A stretch of DNA of 64,000 nt from J029 sp964482495 (lineage in GTDB: Bacteria > Planctomycetota > UBA1135): assembly GCA_964482495.1 (NCBI GenBank), contig CAYZXS010000020.1, positions 1-64,000 of the forward strand, in the 5' to 3' direction. Numbering within the stretch: position 1 is the stretch's first letter; the number at the start of each line of letters is the position of its first letter. The notes beneath the pieces were generated by a model. The model saw only the letters and a program-made list of their open reading frames with translations. It made no database searches and had not been told where the DNA came from. Of the stretch, positions 33,290-41,845 are shown piece after piece. The position numbers and the translations under genes are program-made.

Positions 33290-35503
33290 TCAATCCCCGC
33301 CCGGCTCGCCTCGCTGCTCCGGCTCGCTGTCGAGCTCGTCCAGCAGGCGCCGGAACAGGCCGTCCTCGGGTTGGCGCGACAAGCCCTCGAGCACTTGCAG
33401 CCGCGCCTGCTCCGGCTGGCCGAGGTCGCGCAGGGCGATGGCCAGGATGTAGCGGTAGCGGCCGAGGGTCGGGGCCAGCTCCACCGCCCGCCGCAGGGAG
33501 CCCAGGGCCTCGTCCTTGCGGCCCTGGCGGACCAGCAGCAGACCGAGGGAGTGGTGGAGCGCGGCCGCGTCCGGGACCCGCTCGAGAACCCGGCGCAGCA
33601 GCCGCTCCCCCTCGACGTCGCGGGCCGATTCGCGCAGCAGGTCGGCCAGGTTGACCGCGGTCTGGACGTGGATCGGGTCGAGGCGCAGGCCGGTCCGGTA
33701 CTCGCGCTCGGCCAGGTCGGGGCGGCGCTGCCGCAGGTGCAGCATGGCCCGGTTGAGGTGGGCGCCGGCGCGGTCGTCGTCGACCGCCAGGGAATCCTCC
33801 AGCTCCGCCTGGGCCTGGTCCCAGACCGCCTTCCAGTACTCCGGCAGCTGGGCCGCGGGCAGGGCGGCGGTCAGCCGCGCCGCCTCGATCCGCACCGCGC
33901 GGACCGGGTCCTCGAGCAGCGGGAAGGCCAGGCTGGCGACCAGCTGCAGCTCGGCGTCGGCGAGCGCGACCAGGGCAGCCAGCCGGACCAGCGGCTCCGG
34001 GTCCTGGAGCAGGGCCTGGAGCAGGCTGGCCTGCTCGTTCCCGGGGTACTCGCGCAGCATCCCGGTCGCGGTGGCGCGGGCGATCGCCGGCTGCTCGGGG
34101 TCGATGGCGACGTTGGCGAGCGGCAACAGGGCGTCGGCCTCGCCGCGGCGGCCGGCGTGCAGGGCTTCGGCGTAGTGGGGCCGGCGCCAGTCCGTGCCGT
34201 ACCACTCGTCCATCTTGGCCGCTGACCAGGCCGCGCCCTCCTCCGGGTGGCAGCCAGTGCAGGCGTCGGGCGAGCCCGTGCTCAGGTTGAGGTCCGGCCG
34301 CGGCACCCGGATCGAATGGTCGCGCCGGGGGTCGACCACCATGTAGGTGGTCTCGGGCATGTGGCACTCGACGCAGCTCGCGCCCTCCTTCGCCGGGTCG
34401 TGGAAGTGGTGCTCGCGGGCCTGGTAGTGGCCGGGCGAGTGGCAGCTGTTGCAGACGCCGTCGCCGCTGGAGTGGAGCTTCAGCGAGTGGGCGTCGTGGC
34501 AGTCCGAGCAGCTGACGCCGGCGGCGTACATCTTGCTCTGGACGAAGCTGCCCCAGACGTAGACCTCGTCCAGGATCTGGCCGTCGGCGTGGTAGAGGCC
34601 GGCGTCGAGCAGCGCCGGCCGGTGGGTGTCGAGGAAGGGCTGCCCGTCCTGGTAGTCGGCGATCTGGCTGCGCCGGGCGTGGCAACGGGCGCACATCTCG
34701 AGCTCCGGCCGCGCCTTCCGCGGCGGCCGCCGGTCGGCGGTGGTGGCGCCCTCCTCGTAGCCCCAGTAGCCGGCGTCGTGGTCGCCCAAGGGCGTCACCA
34801 GGCGCGGGTCCTCGCCGGGCTGCAGCGGCCCCTCGCCGCGGGCCTCAGCCCAGGCGGCGTGGACGCTGCCGGGGCCGTGGCAGGCCTCGCAGGAGACGTC
34901 GATCTCCTCCCAGGTGGTGTCGAAGCGGTTCCCGGCCAGGTCGAAGCCCTTCTGCAGGTCGGTGGAGTGGCACTCGGCGCAGACGTGGTTCCAGTTCTGG
35001 TTCGGTCCGGTCCAGTGCAGGATGTCGCCCGCGGGCACGGCCTCGTTCGGGTAGAGGTGGAACCAGCGCTGGCCGCCTTGGTCCTCGGGGCGGCTGTCCC
35101 AGCACAGCGGAAGGACCTGGTAGCGCCCGTCCGGGAAGGCCACCAGGTACTGCTGCAGCGGCGTGACGCCGAAGGTGTAGGCGACCTCGAAGTCCTGCAG
35201 CGCGCCGTCCGCGCCGTCGGTGGTGACCAGGAAGCGGTCGCCGTCGCGGCGGAAGCGGGAGACGACCCCGTCGTGCTCGAACTGGGCGTCGTCGAAGTCG
35301 CCGAGCACGGTCTCCGGAGTGGCCGGCTGCATCGCCAGGTCGTGGTGGGATCCGCGCCAGTCGGCGGCGGCCTCGGCGTGGCACTCGGCGCAGGCCGCGC
35401 CGCCGGTGTAGACCGCGTCGGTCAGCGGCGGCAGCTCGGGGCCGCAGGCGCCGAGTAAGGCGGCGGCCGGCAGCAGCCGCAGCGGTTCCAAGCGGGCGAG
35501 CAT
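33290..35503 (-). CDS. Octaheme c-type cytochrome lipoprotein with HEAT-like and TPR repeats, 737 aa
   Basis: A lipobox (LLPAAALLGAC, Cys20) suggests an outer-membrane or periplasmic lipoprotein. Eight CxxCH haem sites are present in the first ~430 residues: CAECH twice, CEACH, CARCH, CSDCH, CNSCH, CVECH and CTGCH. Their order and the spacer motifs resemble cytochrome c554/DmsE-like multihaem folds. The C-terminal half is helical: HEAT-like repeats (LVRLAALVALADAELQLVAS) and then three or four TPRs (AGAHLNRAMLHLRQRRPDLA, AALHHSLGLLLVRQGRKDEA). It probably moves electrons outside the cytoplasm while the TPRs bind a partner. No cytochrome-maturation genes are nearby. Confidence 0.88.
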   Translation of the reverse strand: MLARLEPLRLLPAAALLGACGPELPPLTDAVYTGGAACAECHAEAAADWRGSHHDLAMQPATPETVLGDFDDAQFEHDGVVSRFRRDGDRFLVTTDGADGALQDFEVAYTFGVTPLQQYLVAFPDGRYQVLPLCWDSRPEDQGGQRWFHLYPNEAVPAGDILHWTGPNQNWNHVCAECHSTDLQKGFDLAGNRFDTTWEEIDVSCEACHGPGSVHAAWAEARGEGPLQPGEDPRLVTPLGDHDAGYWGYEEGATTADRRPPRKARPELEMCARCHARRSQIADYQDGQPFLDTHRPALLDAGLYHADGQILDEVYVWGSFVQSKMYAAGVSCSDCHDAHSLKLHSSGDGVCNSCHSPGHYQAREHHFHDPAKEGASCVECHMPETTYMVVDPRRDHSIRVPRPDLNLSTGSPDACTGCHPEEGAAWSAAKMDEWYGTDWRRPHYAEALHAGRRGEADALLPLANVAIDPEQPAIARATATGMLREYPGNEQASLLQALLQDPEPLVRLAALVALADAELQLVASLAFPLLEDPVRAVRIEAARLTAALPAAQLPEYWKAVWDQAQAELEDSLAVDDDRAGAHLNRAMLHLRQRRPDLAEREYRTGLRLDPIHVQTAVNLADLLRESARDVEGERLLRRVLERVPDAAALHHSLGLLLVRQGRKDEALGSLRRAVELAPTLGRYRYILAIALRDLGQPEQARLQVLEGLSRQPEDGLFRRLLDELDSEPEQRGEPGGD

Positions 35504-35532
35504 GGGCCGGATTCTAGGCCGCTCGGCCTAGA

Positions 35533-36099
35533 ATGCCGCCGATGACGATGGAGCTGATCCCCGAGGAGCACGCGGCCTGGCTGCGGCCGCTGCTACCGGC
35601 CCAGCGCGACGCCCCGGCGGCTCCGGAGCAGCTGATGGACCTGGCCCTGGCCATCGCCGAGGCCAACCCTGCGCGCGGCGGCGGTCCCTTCGGCGCCGTG
35701 GTCGCGGACGCCGGCGGCCGGCTGGTGGCGCTGGGGTGGAACGACGTCCTCCCCGAGACCGACTCGACCGCCCACGCCGAGATCACCGCCATCCGCCGCG
35801 CCCAGCGGACCCTCGGCAGCCATGACCTCGCCCGCGCCGGCGAGCTGCTGCTCTACGCCAGCTGCGAGCCCTGCATCCAGTGCTTCGGCGCCATCTGGTG
35901 GTCGGGCCTGCGCGAGGTCCGGGCCGCCGCCTCGAGCCGTGACGCCGAGGCCCTCGGCTTCTGCGAAGGGCCGGCGCGTGACGCCCTCTGGGCCGAGGCG
36001 GCGCGGGTCAAGGGGCTGCGCTGGCGGCCCGGCTTCGGCGACGTCGAGCGGGCCGTGGCGGCGCTGCGGGCCTACGCGGGCGCTGGCGAGCGCTACTGA
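35533..36099 (+). CDS. Nucleoside deaminase of the cytidine deaminase superfamily (guanine deaminase-like), 188 aa
   Basis: Zinc ligands and catalytic Glu are in AHAEITAI (HAE) and the cysteines in SCEPCIQCFGAIWWSG (PCxxC), the signature of the deaminase fold. The segment GGGPFGAVVAD and the C-terminal aromatic region resemble GuaD/TadA-like enzymes; length and N-terminal helix fit free-base or nucleoside deaminases better than tRNA-specific TadA. Three in-frame ATGs (35533, 35542, 35548) are possible starts. It is divergent from the cytochrome gene with 29 nt between and converges on the barrel gene with a 4-nt gap. Confidence 0.83.
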   Translation: MPPMTMELIPEEHAAWLRPLLPAQRDAPAAPEQLMDLALAIAEANPARGGGPFGAVVADAGGRLVALGWNDVLPETDSTAHAEITAIRRAQRTLGSHDLARAGELLLYASCEPCIQCFGAIWWSGLREVRAAASSRDAEALGFCEGPARDALWAEAARVKGLRWRPGFGDVERAVAALRAYAGAGERY

Positions 36100-36103
36100 G
36101 CCC

Positions 36104-36760
36104 TCAGAAGCGGTAGCCGAAGACCAGCGAAAGGCTCCAGGAGTGGCTGCGGCGGTCCTCCCCGGCGATATCGGCGTCGGCGGCGCCGATCCAGGTCAGG
36201 TCCAGGCCGATGTGCTCGTGCGGCTGGAAGTCGATCCAGAAGCCGGCGCGGGCGTAGGCCCCGAGGCTCCCGTCCTGGTCCTGGAGCAGCTGGCCCTTGC
36301 GACGGAAGTCGCTGTCCATCCACAGCAGCACCGCTCCGGCGCCGGCGTAGGGCTGGAAGCCGCGGGCGAAGCTCGGCAGCAGCAGCAGCGGCCCGACGCT
36401 CAGGTCGACCAGGTGGGTCTCCAGGGTCTCGGCGCTGCCGGCCACCGAGCGCTTGGACTGGTCGGCCGCGTAGCGCAGGTTGAAGTCCCAGCGCCAGGGC
36501 GAGGCCGGCGCGCCGCGCAGGTACTGGAGCCCGCCCTGGCCGAGGTCGTCGTTGGGGGCCCAGTCGGAGCCCTGCTCCATGCGCCGCATCCCGACCAGGG
36601 CCTGGAAGACCTGGCCGCTCTCGGCGCCGGAGACCGCTTGGGCCGGGGCGCCGGCCGCGCCGCCGACTGGCGGGCTGGCGCAGGCGGAGAGCCCGGCCGC
36701 CGCCGCGAGCAGGGCCGCCGCGGCCGCCCGGCGCGGCGCGTCGGCGAGGTAGTGGGCCAT
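36104..36760 (-). CDS. Predicted outer-membrane beta-barrel lipoprotein, 218 aa
   Basis: An Ala-rich signal with lipobox-like LSAC near residue 27 precedes a ~190-residue region with alternating hydrophobic/polar strands (WRWDFNLRYAA, GFQPYAGAGAVLLWMD, HIGLDLTWIGA) and a terminal strand ending in Phe (LSLVFGYRF), as in small barrels assembled by BamA. No known family is identified. It lies just downstream of the SGNH/MBOAT pair (6-nt gap), so it may act with them in surface glycan modification; this is inference. Confidence 0.6.
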   Translation of the reverse strand: MAHYLADAPRRAAAAALLAAAAGLSACASPPVGGAAGAPAQAVSGAESGQVFQALVGMRRMEQGSDWAPNDDLGQGGLQYLRGAPASPWRWDFNLRYAADQSKRSVAGSAETLETHLVDLSVGPLLLLPSFARGFQPYAGAGAVLLWMDSDFRRKGQLLQDQDGSLGAYARAGFWIDFQPHEHIGLDLTWIGAADADIAGEDRRSHSWSLSLVFGYRF

Positions 36761-36766
36761 CGACGG

Positions 36767-37816
36767 TCAGCCTAGCAGGCGGGGCAGGAGCTGCTGGCGG
36801 GCGAAGGTCTCGGCGAAGACGGCGGCCGCCTCCGGCCCGAGGTGCATCGGATCGAGGAAGACCGCCGGAGGGTCGCCGCCCGGCCGCAGCTTCGGCGCGG
36901 ACCCGGGGGCGGCGGGCGCGATCCAGTCCACGCCCTCCTCCTCGCAGCGGCGGCGGATCCAGTCCCGGAAGGCCGCCTGCTGCTCGGCGTCGAGGGCGGC
37001 CTCGAGGTCCGGCCGCAAGGGCAGGTCCACCAGCAGCAGGTCGACCCCGCGGGCCCGGCAGGCGGCGGCGACCTCGGCGAGGGTGTCGCTCCATAAGCCG
37101 GCGTAGCGCAGCGGCCGGAAGCCGCGCAGGGTCTGGTCGAAGGGCACCGGCCGCGGCCTGGGAAGGCGCTTCGGCCAGGTGCCCTGCTCCAGCGCCCGGT
37201 AGACCCGCGGGCTGTAGACGCCCCCGTGGGACTCGCGCAGGTCGGAGAGGTGGAGCCAGTTCTCGCCGACGAAGCGGAACTGGGGCCAGCGCCAGAGGGC
37301 CTCGGCGCCCCAGACCTGACCGCGGACCGCGGCGGCGGCGTGCTCGGCGCGGACCCGGCCCGCGCCTCGGGCCAGGTCGGCGGGGCCGGCGAACCAGCGC
37401 CAGTACATCTCGGCGCCGCCGCCCGGGCGGGCCTCGTTCCAGAAGAAGGAGCTGGCCTCGAGGACCAGCAGCCGGGGCGCCGGGCGCTGCGCCAGGACCT
37501 CCTCGAGCAGGGGCGCGGCGATCGGCGCCGAGGCGCCGGGCAGGCCGAGGTTCCACGCCGCGCCGTCGACGCCCCCCTCGGCCAGGGTCCGCTCCAGGAC
37601 CTGGCTGGGGAAGGCATGGCGGCTCATCGAGCTGCCGAAGAAGACCACCTCCGGCGGGTCCTCGCTGGTGAGGAAGTGGTGCAGGATCTGCAAGTGCCGG
37701 TGCGAGCCGGCGGCGGTCCAGCGCAGCCCGAGCGCGCCGGCGACCAGGTTGGCCAGCATCAGCGCCGCCACGAAGCCGAGGGCGGCGCGCAGCAGGAAGC
37801 GGGTGGGGGCGGACAT
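36767..37816 (-). CDS. SGNH-hydrolase-like membrane-anchored protein, partner of MBOAT acyltransferase, 349 aa
   Basis: An N-terminal hydrophobic helix (FLLRAALGFVAALMLANLVAG) anchors a periplasmic domain with the SGNH block I (VVFFGSSMSRHAF) and a C-terminal DPMHLGPEA block, consistent with the D-x-x-H catalytic pair. Such proteins work with MBOAT proteins in O-acetylation of exopolysaccharides, as AlgJ/AlgX do with AlgI. The start codon overlaps the MBOAT stop (TGATG), so the two are translationally coupled. Confidence 0.78.
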   Translation of the reverse strand: MSAPTRFLLRAALGFVAALMLANLVAGALGLRWTAAGSHRHLQILHHFLTSEDPPEVVFFGSSMSRHAFPSQVLERTLAEGGVDGAAWNLGLPGASAPIAAPLLEEVLAQRPAPRLLVLEASSFFWNEARPGGGAEMYWRWFAGPADLARGAGRVRAEHAAAAVRGQVWGAEALWRWPQFRFVGENWLHLSDLRESHGGVYSPRVYRALEQGTWPKRLPRPRPVPFDQTLRGFRPLRYAGLWSDTLAEVAAACRARGVDLLLVDLPLRPDLEAALDAEQQAAFRDWIRRRCEEEGVDWIAPAAPGSAPKLRPGGDPPAVFLDPMHLGPEAAAVFAETFARQQLLPRLLG

Positions 37817-39231
37817 CAGAATTGGAAGTAGACGAAGGGCCGGGCCTCGTTCATGAGCAGGCTGAGCAGGCCCAGCAGCAGCAGCAGGGCGGCGCCCTGC
37901 AGCTCCGGGGCCATGCGCACGAAGGCGCGGGTGAGGCGCGGCTTCCAGCGCTCGCTGCCGAGGTGGAGGGCGATGGTCAGGGCGAAGGCGCCGTAGGCCA
38001 GCATCGAGGACGGTCGGGCGCCGCCGGGGCGGGCGAGGGCCTGGAAGACCTCGAGGGCGTCGCCGAGCTCGGCGGCGCGGAAGAAGACCAGGGACAGGGC
38101 CCAGACGTGGAAGACCACCAGCCGGTCGCGCATCCGCGGCAGGAACCCGGGCCGCTGGCGGCCGCCCTCGGCCCGGCGGCCGCGGCGGGCGTGCGAGACC
38201 ACCAGGGCGACCCCGTGGATGGCGCCCCAGATCAGGAAATTCCAGCCGGCGCCGTGCCAGAGGCCGCCGAGCACCATCGTGATCAGGAGGTTGCGCCGGG
38301 TCCGCGACAGGCCGCCGCGGCTACCGCCGAGCGGCAGGTAGAGGTAGTCCCGCAGCCAAGTGGAGAGCGAGATGTGCCAGCGGCGCCAGAAGTCGCTCAT
38401 GGTCCGCGCCAGGTAGGGGGCTCGGAAGTTGACCGGCAGGCGGAAGCCCAGCATGCGCGCCAGGCCGATCGCGATCTGGCTGTAACCGGCGAAGTCGCCG
38501 TAGAGCTGGAAGGCGTAGCCGTAGATCCCGAGCAGCGCCCCGACGACGCCGAAGCGGCCGGGGTCAGCGTGCAGCGGGTCGACCATGCCGGCGCCGATCA
38601 GGTCGGCGATCACGACCTTCTTGAACAGGCCAGAGCAGACGTCGTAGAGGCCGAGCGAGATCCCGGCGCGGGTCGGCCGAGCGTTTTCGGCCAGCTGCGG
38701 CAGGAACTCGCGGGCGCGCACGATCGGCCCCGCGACCAGCTGCGGGAAGAAGGCCACGAACAGCGCGAAGTCGAGCGGGCTGCGGCAGGGCGGCAGGCGG
38801 CGCGCGGCGACGTCCAGCGTGTAGCTGAGGGTCTGGAAGGTGTAGAAGGAGATGCCGACCGGCAGCACCAGGTGGAGCAGCGGCGGCGAGGCCTCGACGC
38901 CCAGGCCGGCGAGCAGGGCGGCGGCGCTGCCGACGAAGAAGTCGAAGTACTTGAACAGGCCCAGCAGGCCGAGGTTCAGGCCCAGGCTGAGACCCACCAG
39001 GCGGCGCCGGCGGCGGGCGTCGTCGCAGCCGCCGAGCTGGCCGCCGACCCAGTAGTCGACCGTGGTGCTGAGCAGGATCAGGCCCAGGAAGCGCCAGTCC
39101 CAGGCGGCGTAGAAGCCGTACGAGGCCGCCAGCAGCAGCAGCTTCCGCGCCGGCGCCCGCCGCCGCAGCGGCAGCTCCAGCAGCAGCACACCGCTGAAGA
39201 ACAGGAAAAAGGCGACGCTGGGGAAGAGCAT
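37816..39231 (-). CDS. MBOAT-family O-acyltransferase (AlgI/DltB-like), 471 aa
   Basis: About eleven hydrophobic spans start at MLFPSVAFFLFFSGVLLLE. The MBOAT signature is present: YGDFAGYSQIAIGLARMLGF, FWRRWHISLSTWLRDYLYLPLGGSR, and the histidine blocks LGGLWHGAGWNFLIWGAIHG. Members move an acyl group, usually acetyl, across the inner membrane to an extracytoplasmic acceptor. Together with the coupled SGNH protein this predicts O-acetylation of a cell-surface polysaccharide, but no polysaccharide synthase is within the window. Confidence 0.9.
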   Translation of the reverse strand: MLFPSVAFFLFFSGVLLLELPLRRRAPARKLLLLAASYGFYAAWDWRFLGLILLSTTVDYWVGGQLGGCDDARRRRRLVGLSLGLNLGLLGLFKYFDFFVGSAAALLAGLGVEASPPLLHLVLPVGISFYTFQTLSYTLDVAARRLPPCRSPLDFALFVAFFPQLVAGPIVRAREFLPQLAENARPTRAGISLGLYDVCSGLFKKVVIADLIGAGMVDPLHADPGRFGVVGALLGIYGYAFQLYGDFAGYSQIAIGLARMLGFRLPVNFRAPYLARTMSDFWRRWHISLSTWLRDYLYLPLGGSRGGLSRTRRNLLITMVLGGLWHGAGWNFLIWGAIHGVALVVSHARRGRRAEGGRQRPGFLPRMRDRLVVFHVWALSLVFFRAAELGDALEVFQALARPGGARPSSMLAYGAFALTIALHLGSERWKPRLTRAFVRMAPELQGAALLLLLGLLSLLMNEARPFVYFQF

Positions 39232-39257
39232 GGGCGGGCAGGCGCGGGGGAGATCCC

Positions 39258-40484
39258 CTACGCCAGTTTCCGGTGCTCCTCAAGCAGGGCGGCGATCAGC
39301 GGCTCGCGGCGATCGAAGAGCCGGTAACCCTCCGCCGGCCGCAGGTAGCCGCGGGCCTCGGGGTGGCGCTCGAACAGGGCCGGCTCGCCCCGCTCTTCGG
39401 CAAGCGCCGCGAAGCGCGCCCGCTTGTCGAGCAGCGCTTTCGCCAGGAAGGGCATGACCACCGAGTAGTCGCACTGGAAGCTCTCGGTGGTGGAGCGGTA
39501 GTGATCCTTGTCGACCTTGCCCCAGGTGACCGCCTCGGCCGGCGGGCAGCTCGAGAGCGAGCCGTCGGTGACCGGCGCGGTGGTGATCTGGATGTCGTAG
39601 AGGTAGCCGCTGATCTCGGGGAAGCCGAGCACCTGGCCCAGCGCCGGCTCCGGCTGCAGGTTGAAGTTCTTGGGCACGCCGCCGCCGAGGATCAGGGTGC
39701 CCAGCGCCTTGGTCTCGGATTCGCGCAGGCCCCACCAGTGGTAGGCGCAGGACTCGAAGACCTCCTCGTGCAGGTCCAGCTCGAAGGCGTGGTCGGCGCC
39801 GCCGGCGCGCTGGTCGGCCCACAAGGCGACCGAGTTCAGGAACACCGAGCCGTCAGCGGGGGCGCCGACGAAGACCGGCATCGCCTTGCGGTGGCACAGG
39901 GCCAGCAGGCCCTCGCGGGCCCCGGTGGCCTGCTCGGCCTGCTGGAAGGCCTGGCCCAGGAGGTCGCGGAAGACCGGCCCGCTCATGCGCCGCTGGAAGG
40001 CCGGCTGGCGCAGCAGCTGGCGCAGGAAGGCGTCGGTGTCGAGCAGCACCTCCTCCGGGAAGCCGATGTCGGTGATGCGGATCACCGCGTCGTCGCGCAG
40101 CTGGGCGTCGTCGCCGAAGATCGGCACCTCGCGGAAGTCGGCCTCGCGCACGCTCTCGAGCGCCCGGTGCAGGTCGTGGTAGCAGATGGCGTCGGTGACC
40201 GAGAGCCAGGCGAACCAGCCGGTGTCGAGCAGCGGGTTGAGCCAGGCGTAGTGCTGGCCGGAGGCGGTGACCGGGCCGGCGACGGACAAGGTCATGGGCA
40301 CGCCGCGGCCGATGGCCTCGTCGAGCAGCTGCCAGATCCGGCGCAGGTAGCCGCCGCCGAAGGAGGGCAGGCTGCCCTCGAGCACGGCGTCCATGGACTC
40401 CGCCTGGTCCACGGGCCGGTGCACCAAGGCGCGGCCGCCGGCGGGGGAGGGGGCAGCGTTCTGGTCCTGGCGAGTGGGGGGCAT
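39258..40484 (-). CDS. Deoxyhypusine synthase-like protein, 408 aa
   Basis: The Rossmann-like DHS family signature is present: VAGPVTASGQH in the NAD-binding region, LGGGVPKNF, and the active-site lysine block AVTWGKVDKDHY. Eukaryotic and archaeal enzymes use NAD and spermidine to modify eIF5A. Bacteria lack that substrate, and bacterial homologs are thought to act on polyamines (homospermidine-type chemistry) or unknown targets. The retained lysine suggests an active enzyme. It stands alone just beyond the terminator of the large secretion operon. Confidence 0.82.
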   Translation of the reverse strand: MPPTRQDQNAAPSPAGGRALVHRPVDQAESMDAVLEGSLPSFGGGYLRRIWQLLDEAIGRGVPMTLSVAGPVTASGQHYAWLNPLLDTGWFAWLSVTDAICYHDLHRALESVREADFREVPIFGDDAQLRDDAVIRITDIGFPEEVLLDTDAFLRQLLRQPAFQRRMSGPVFRDLLGQAFQQAEQATGAREGLLALCHRKAMPVFVGAPADGSVFLNSVALWADQRAGGADHAFELDLHEEVFESCAYHWWGLRESETKALGTLILGGGVPKNFNLQPEPALGQVLGFPEISGYLYDIQITTAPVTDGSLSSCPPAEAVTWGKVDKDHYRSTTESFQCDYSVVMPFLAKALLDKRARFAALAEERGEPALFERHPEARGYLRPAEGYRLFDRREPLIAALLEEHRKLA

Positions 40485-40540
40485 GCTCGGATTCTAGTCC
40501 GGTGGTCCCCTGCCTTCGTCGGCCGCCGTCGCCCGTGACG

Positions 40541-40575
40541 AAAAAGGAGGGAGGGCCCGGCCGGGCCCTCCCTCC
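40541..40575 (-). terminator. Strong intrinsic terminator of the secretion/pilus operon
   Basis: Bases 40546-40575 form an uninterrupted palindrome: GGAGGGAGGGCCCGG is followed at once by its reverse complement. On the minus strand the stem is followed by five T (AAAAA at 40541-40545 on the plus strand). It lies 17 nt beyond the last gene of the operon. Confidence 0.85.
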
Positions 40576-40591
40576 GACCGCCCGGGGCGGC

Positions 40592-41845
40592 CTAGTAGAC
40601 CTCGCGCAGCTGCTCGATCCGGACCTCGTCCGAGCCGTTGACGGTCTGGATCCCAGGCGGCGGGTTCAGGCCGACCTGGTTGTGGTAGATGATGTTGCTG
40701 GTCGAGAAGTGCTCCATCTCGTTGACCACGAACAGCTGGCCGTGGACCAGCAGGCCGCTCAGGTACTCCATGCTGTGCAGGAAGCTGAAGCCGTGGATCT
40801 GGCTGCCGCCCTTCTTGCCGTTGATGCAGCAGTGCTGCTGGCCGCACTCGTGGTTGGTGAAGCAGACGTGGCTGCCCTCGCCGGACTCCGCCGCGAGGCC
40901 GAGCTCGACCGCCGGGCCGATGAAGCCGACGTGCGGCGCGGAGCCGGTGCCGATGGTGCAGTCGCGGATCCAGACCTGGTTCCGCGCCGGCCCGCGCAGG
41001 TCGTGGCTGCGCTCGCAGTAGACGACGATGCCGCCGAGGAAGCGGCACTTGCGCAGGGTCAGCGACTCTCCCGGTGCCAGGTGGAAGACCACCTGGTCCT
41101 GGTAGGTGACGTTCTCGTAGAGGCCGCCGGTGTTCAGGACCACCCGGCCCGGCTCGCTGCCCAGGTACTCGTTCAGGTCCCAGGCCGGCATGTAGACCTT
41201 AGAGCTGATCTTCTGCTCCTGGCTGCCGCTGCCGACGTAGACCGTGTCGGTGTACTTGAACAGGGTGTCGTTCATGTTCATCCAGCTGAGCGTGAAGGGC
41301 TCGATGCTCGCCGGCCCGCCCGGCACCCAGGTGCCGCCCTCGCCGCTGTGCTGGTAGTCCATGACCACGCCGAGCTTGTCAGCGAGGATGAAGTCGCCGT
41401 TGATGTGGACGTTCTCGAGCGACAGCTCCTTGCCCAGGAAGACCAGCGCCTTGTCGGCGGTGGAGTTGCCCCCGTCCACCTGCAGCGTGGCCTCCACCCG
41501 CGCCTCGCCGGCGCCCGAGCCGCTGACGCCGTCGACCGACAGCAGGTGCTGCTCGCCGCTGCGCGAGGCGCTGACGGCGAAGCTGCCGCCCCCGGGCAGG
41601 GTCACCGGGGTGGCCCCGGTCCCGGCCCAGTCGGGGTCCAGCAGCAGCTGGCGCTGGGCGAATTCCAAGCCCGACTGGACCGCGAAGTCGGCGTGGACCT
41701 CGTTCTTGACGTCCCCGGCTGCGCCGAGCTGCGAGCGGGCCGAGCTGCCGAAGCTGGAAGCCAGCATGGCGAGCAGGCCGGTCAGGAGCATGGTGAGGAG
41801 CAGGACCGAGCCGCGGTCCCTGCGGTGATTTGCGGAATTTCTCAT
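40592..41845 (-). CDS. PilX/GspK-like large pilus-tip protein 3, 417 aa
   Basis: A charged N-terminus (MRNSANHRRDRG) precedes a hydrophobic helix (SVLLLTMLLTGLLAMLASSF) as in PilX/GspK-type proteins. The large extracellular part has the block QRQLLLDPDWAGTG and then beta-strand-rich repeats. It ends with NPPPGIQTV and QLREVY, features shared with its two upstream paralogs. A Cys cluster (CGQQHCCING) is unique to this copy. ATG overlaps the previous stop (ATGA). Likely a minor pseudopilin-like component at the filament tip; the exact role is inferred. Confidence 0.7.
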   Translation of the reverse strand: MRNSANHRRDRGSVLLLTMLLTGLLAMLASSFGSSARSQLGAAGDVKNEVHADFAVQSGLEFAQRQLLLDPDWAGTGATPVTLPGGGSFAVSASRSGEQHLLSVDGVSGSGAGEARVEATLQVDGGNSTADKALVFLGKELSLENVHINGDFILADKLGVVMDYQHSGEGGTWVPGGPASIEPFTLSWMNMNDTLFKYTDTVYVGSGSQEQKISSKVYMPAWDLNEYLGSEPGRVVLNTGGLYENVTYQDQVVFHLAPGESLTLRKCRFLGGIVVYCERSHDLRGPARNQVWIRDCTIGTGSAPHVGFIGPAVELGLAAESGEGSHVCFTNHECGQQHCCINGKKGGSQIHGFSFLHSMEYLSGLLVHGQLFVVNEMEHFSTSNIIYHNQVGLNPPPGIQTVNGSDEVRIEQLREVY

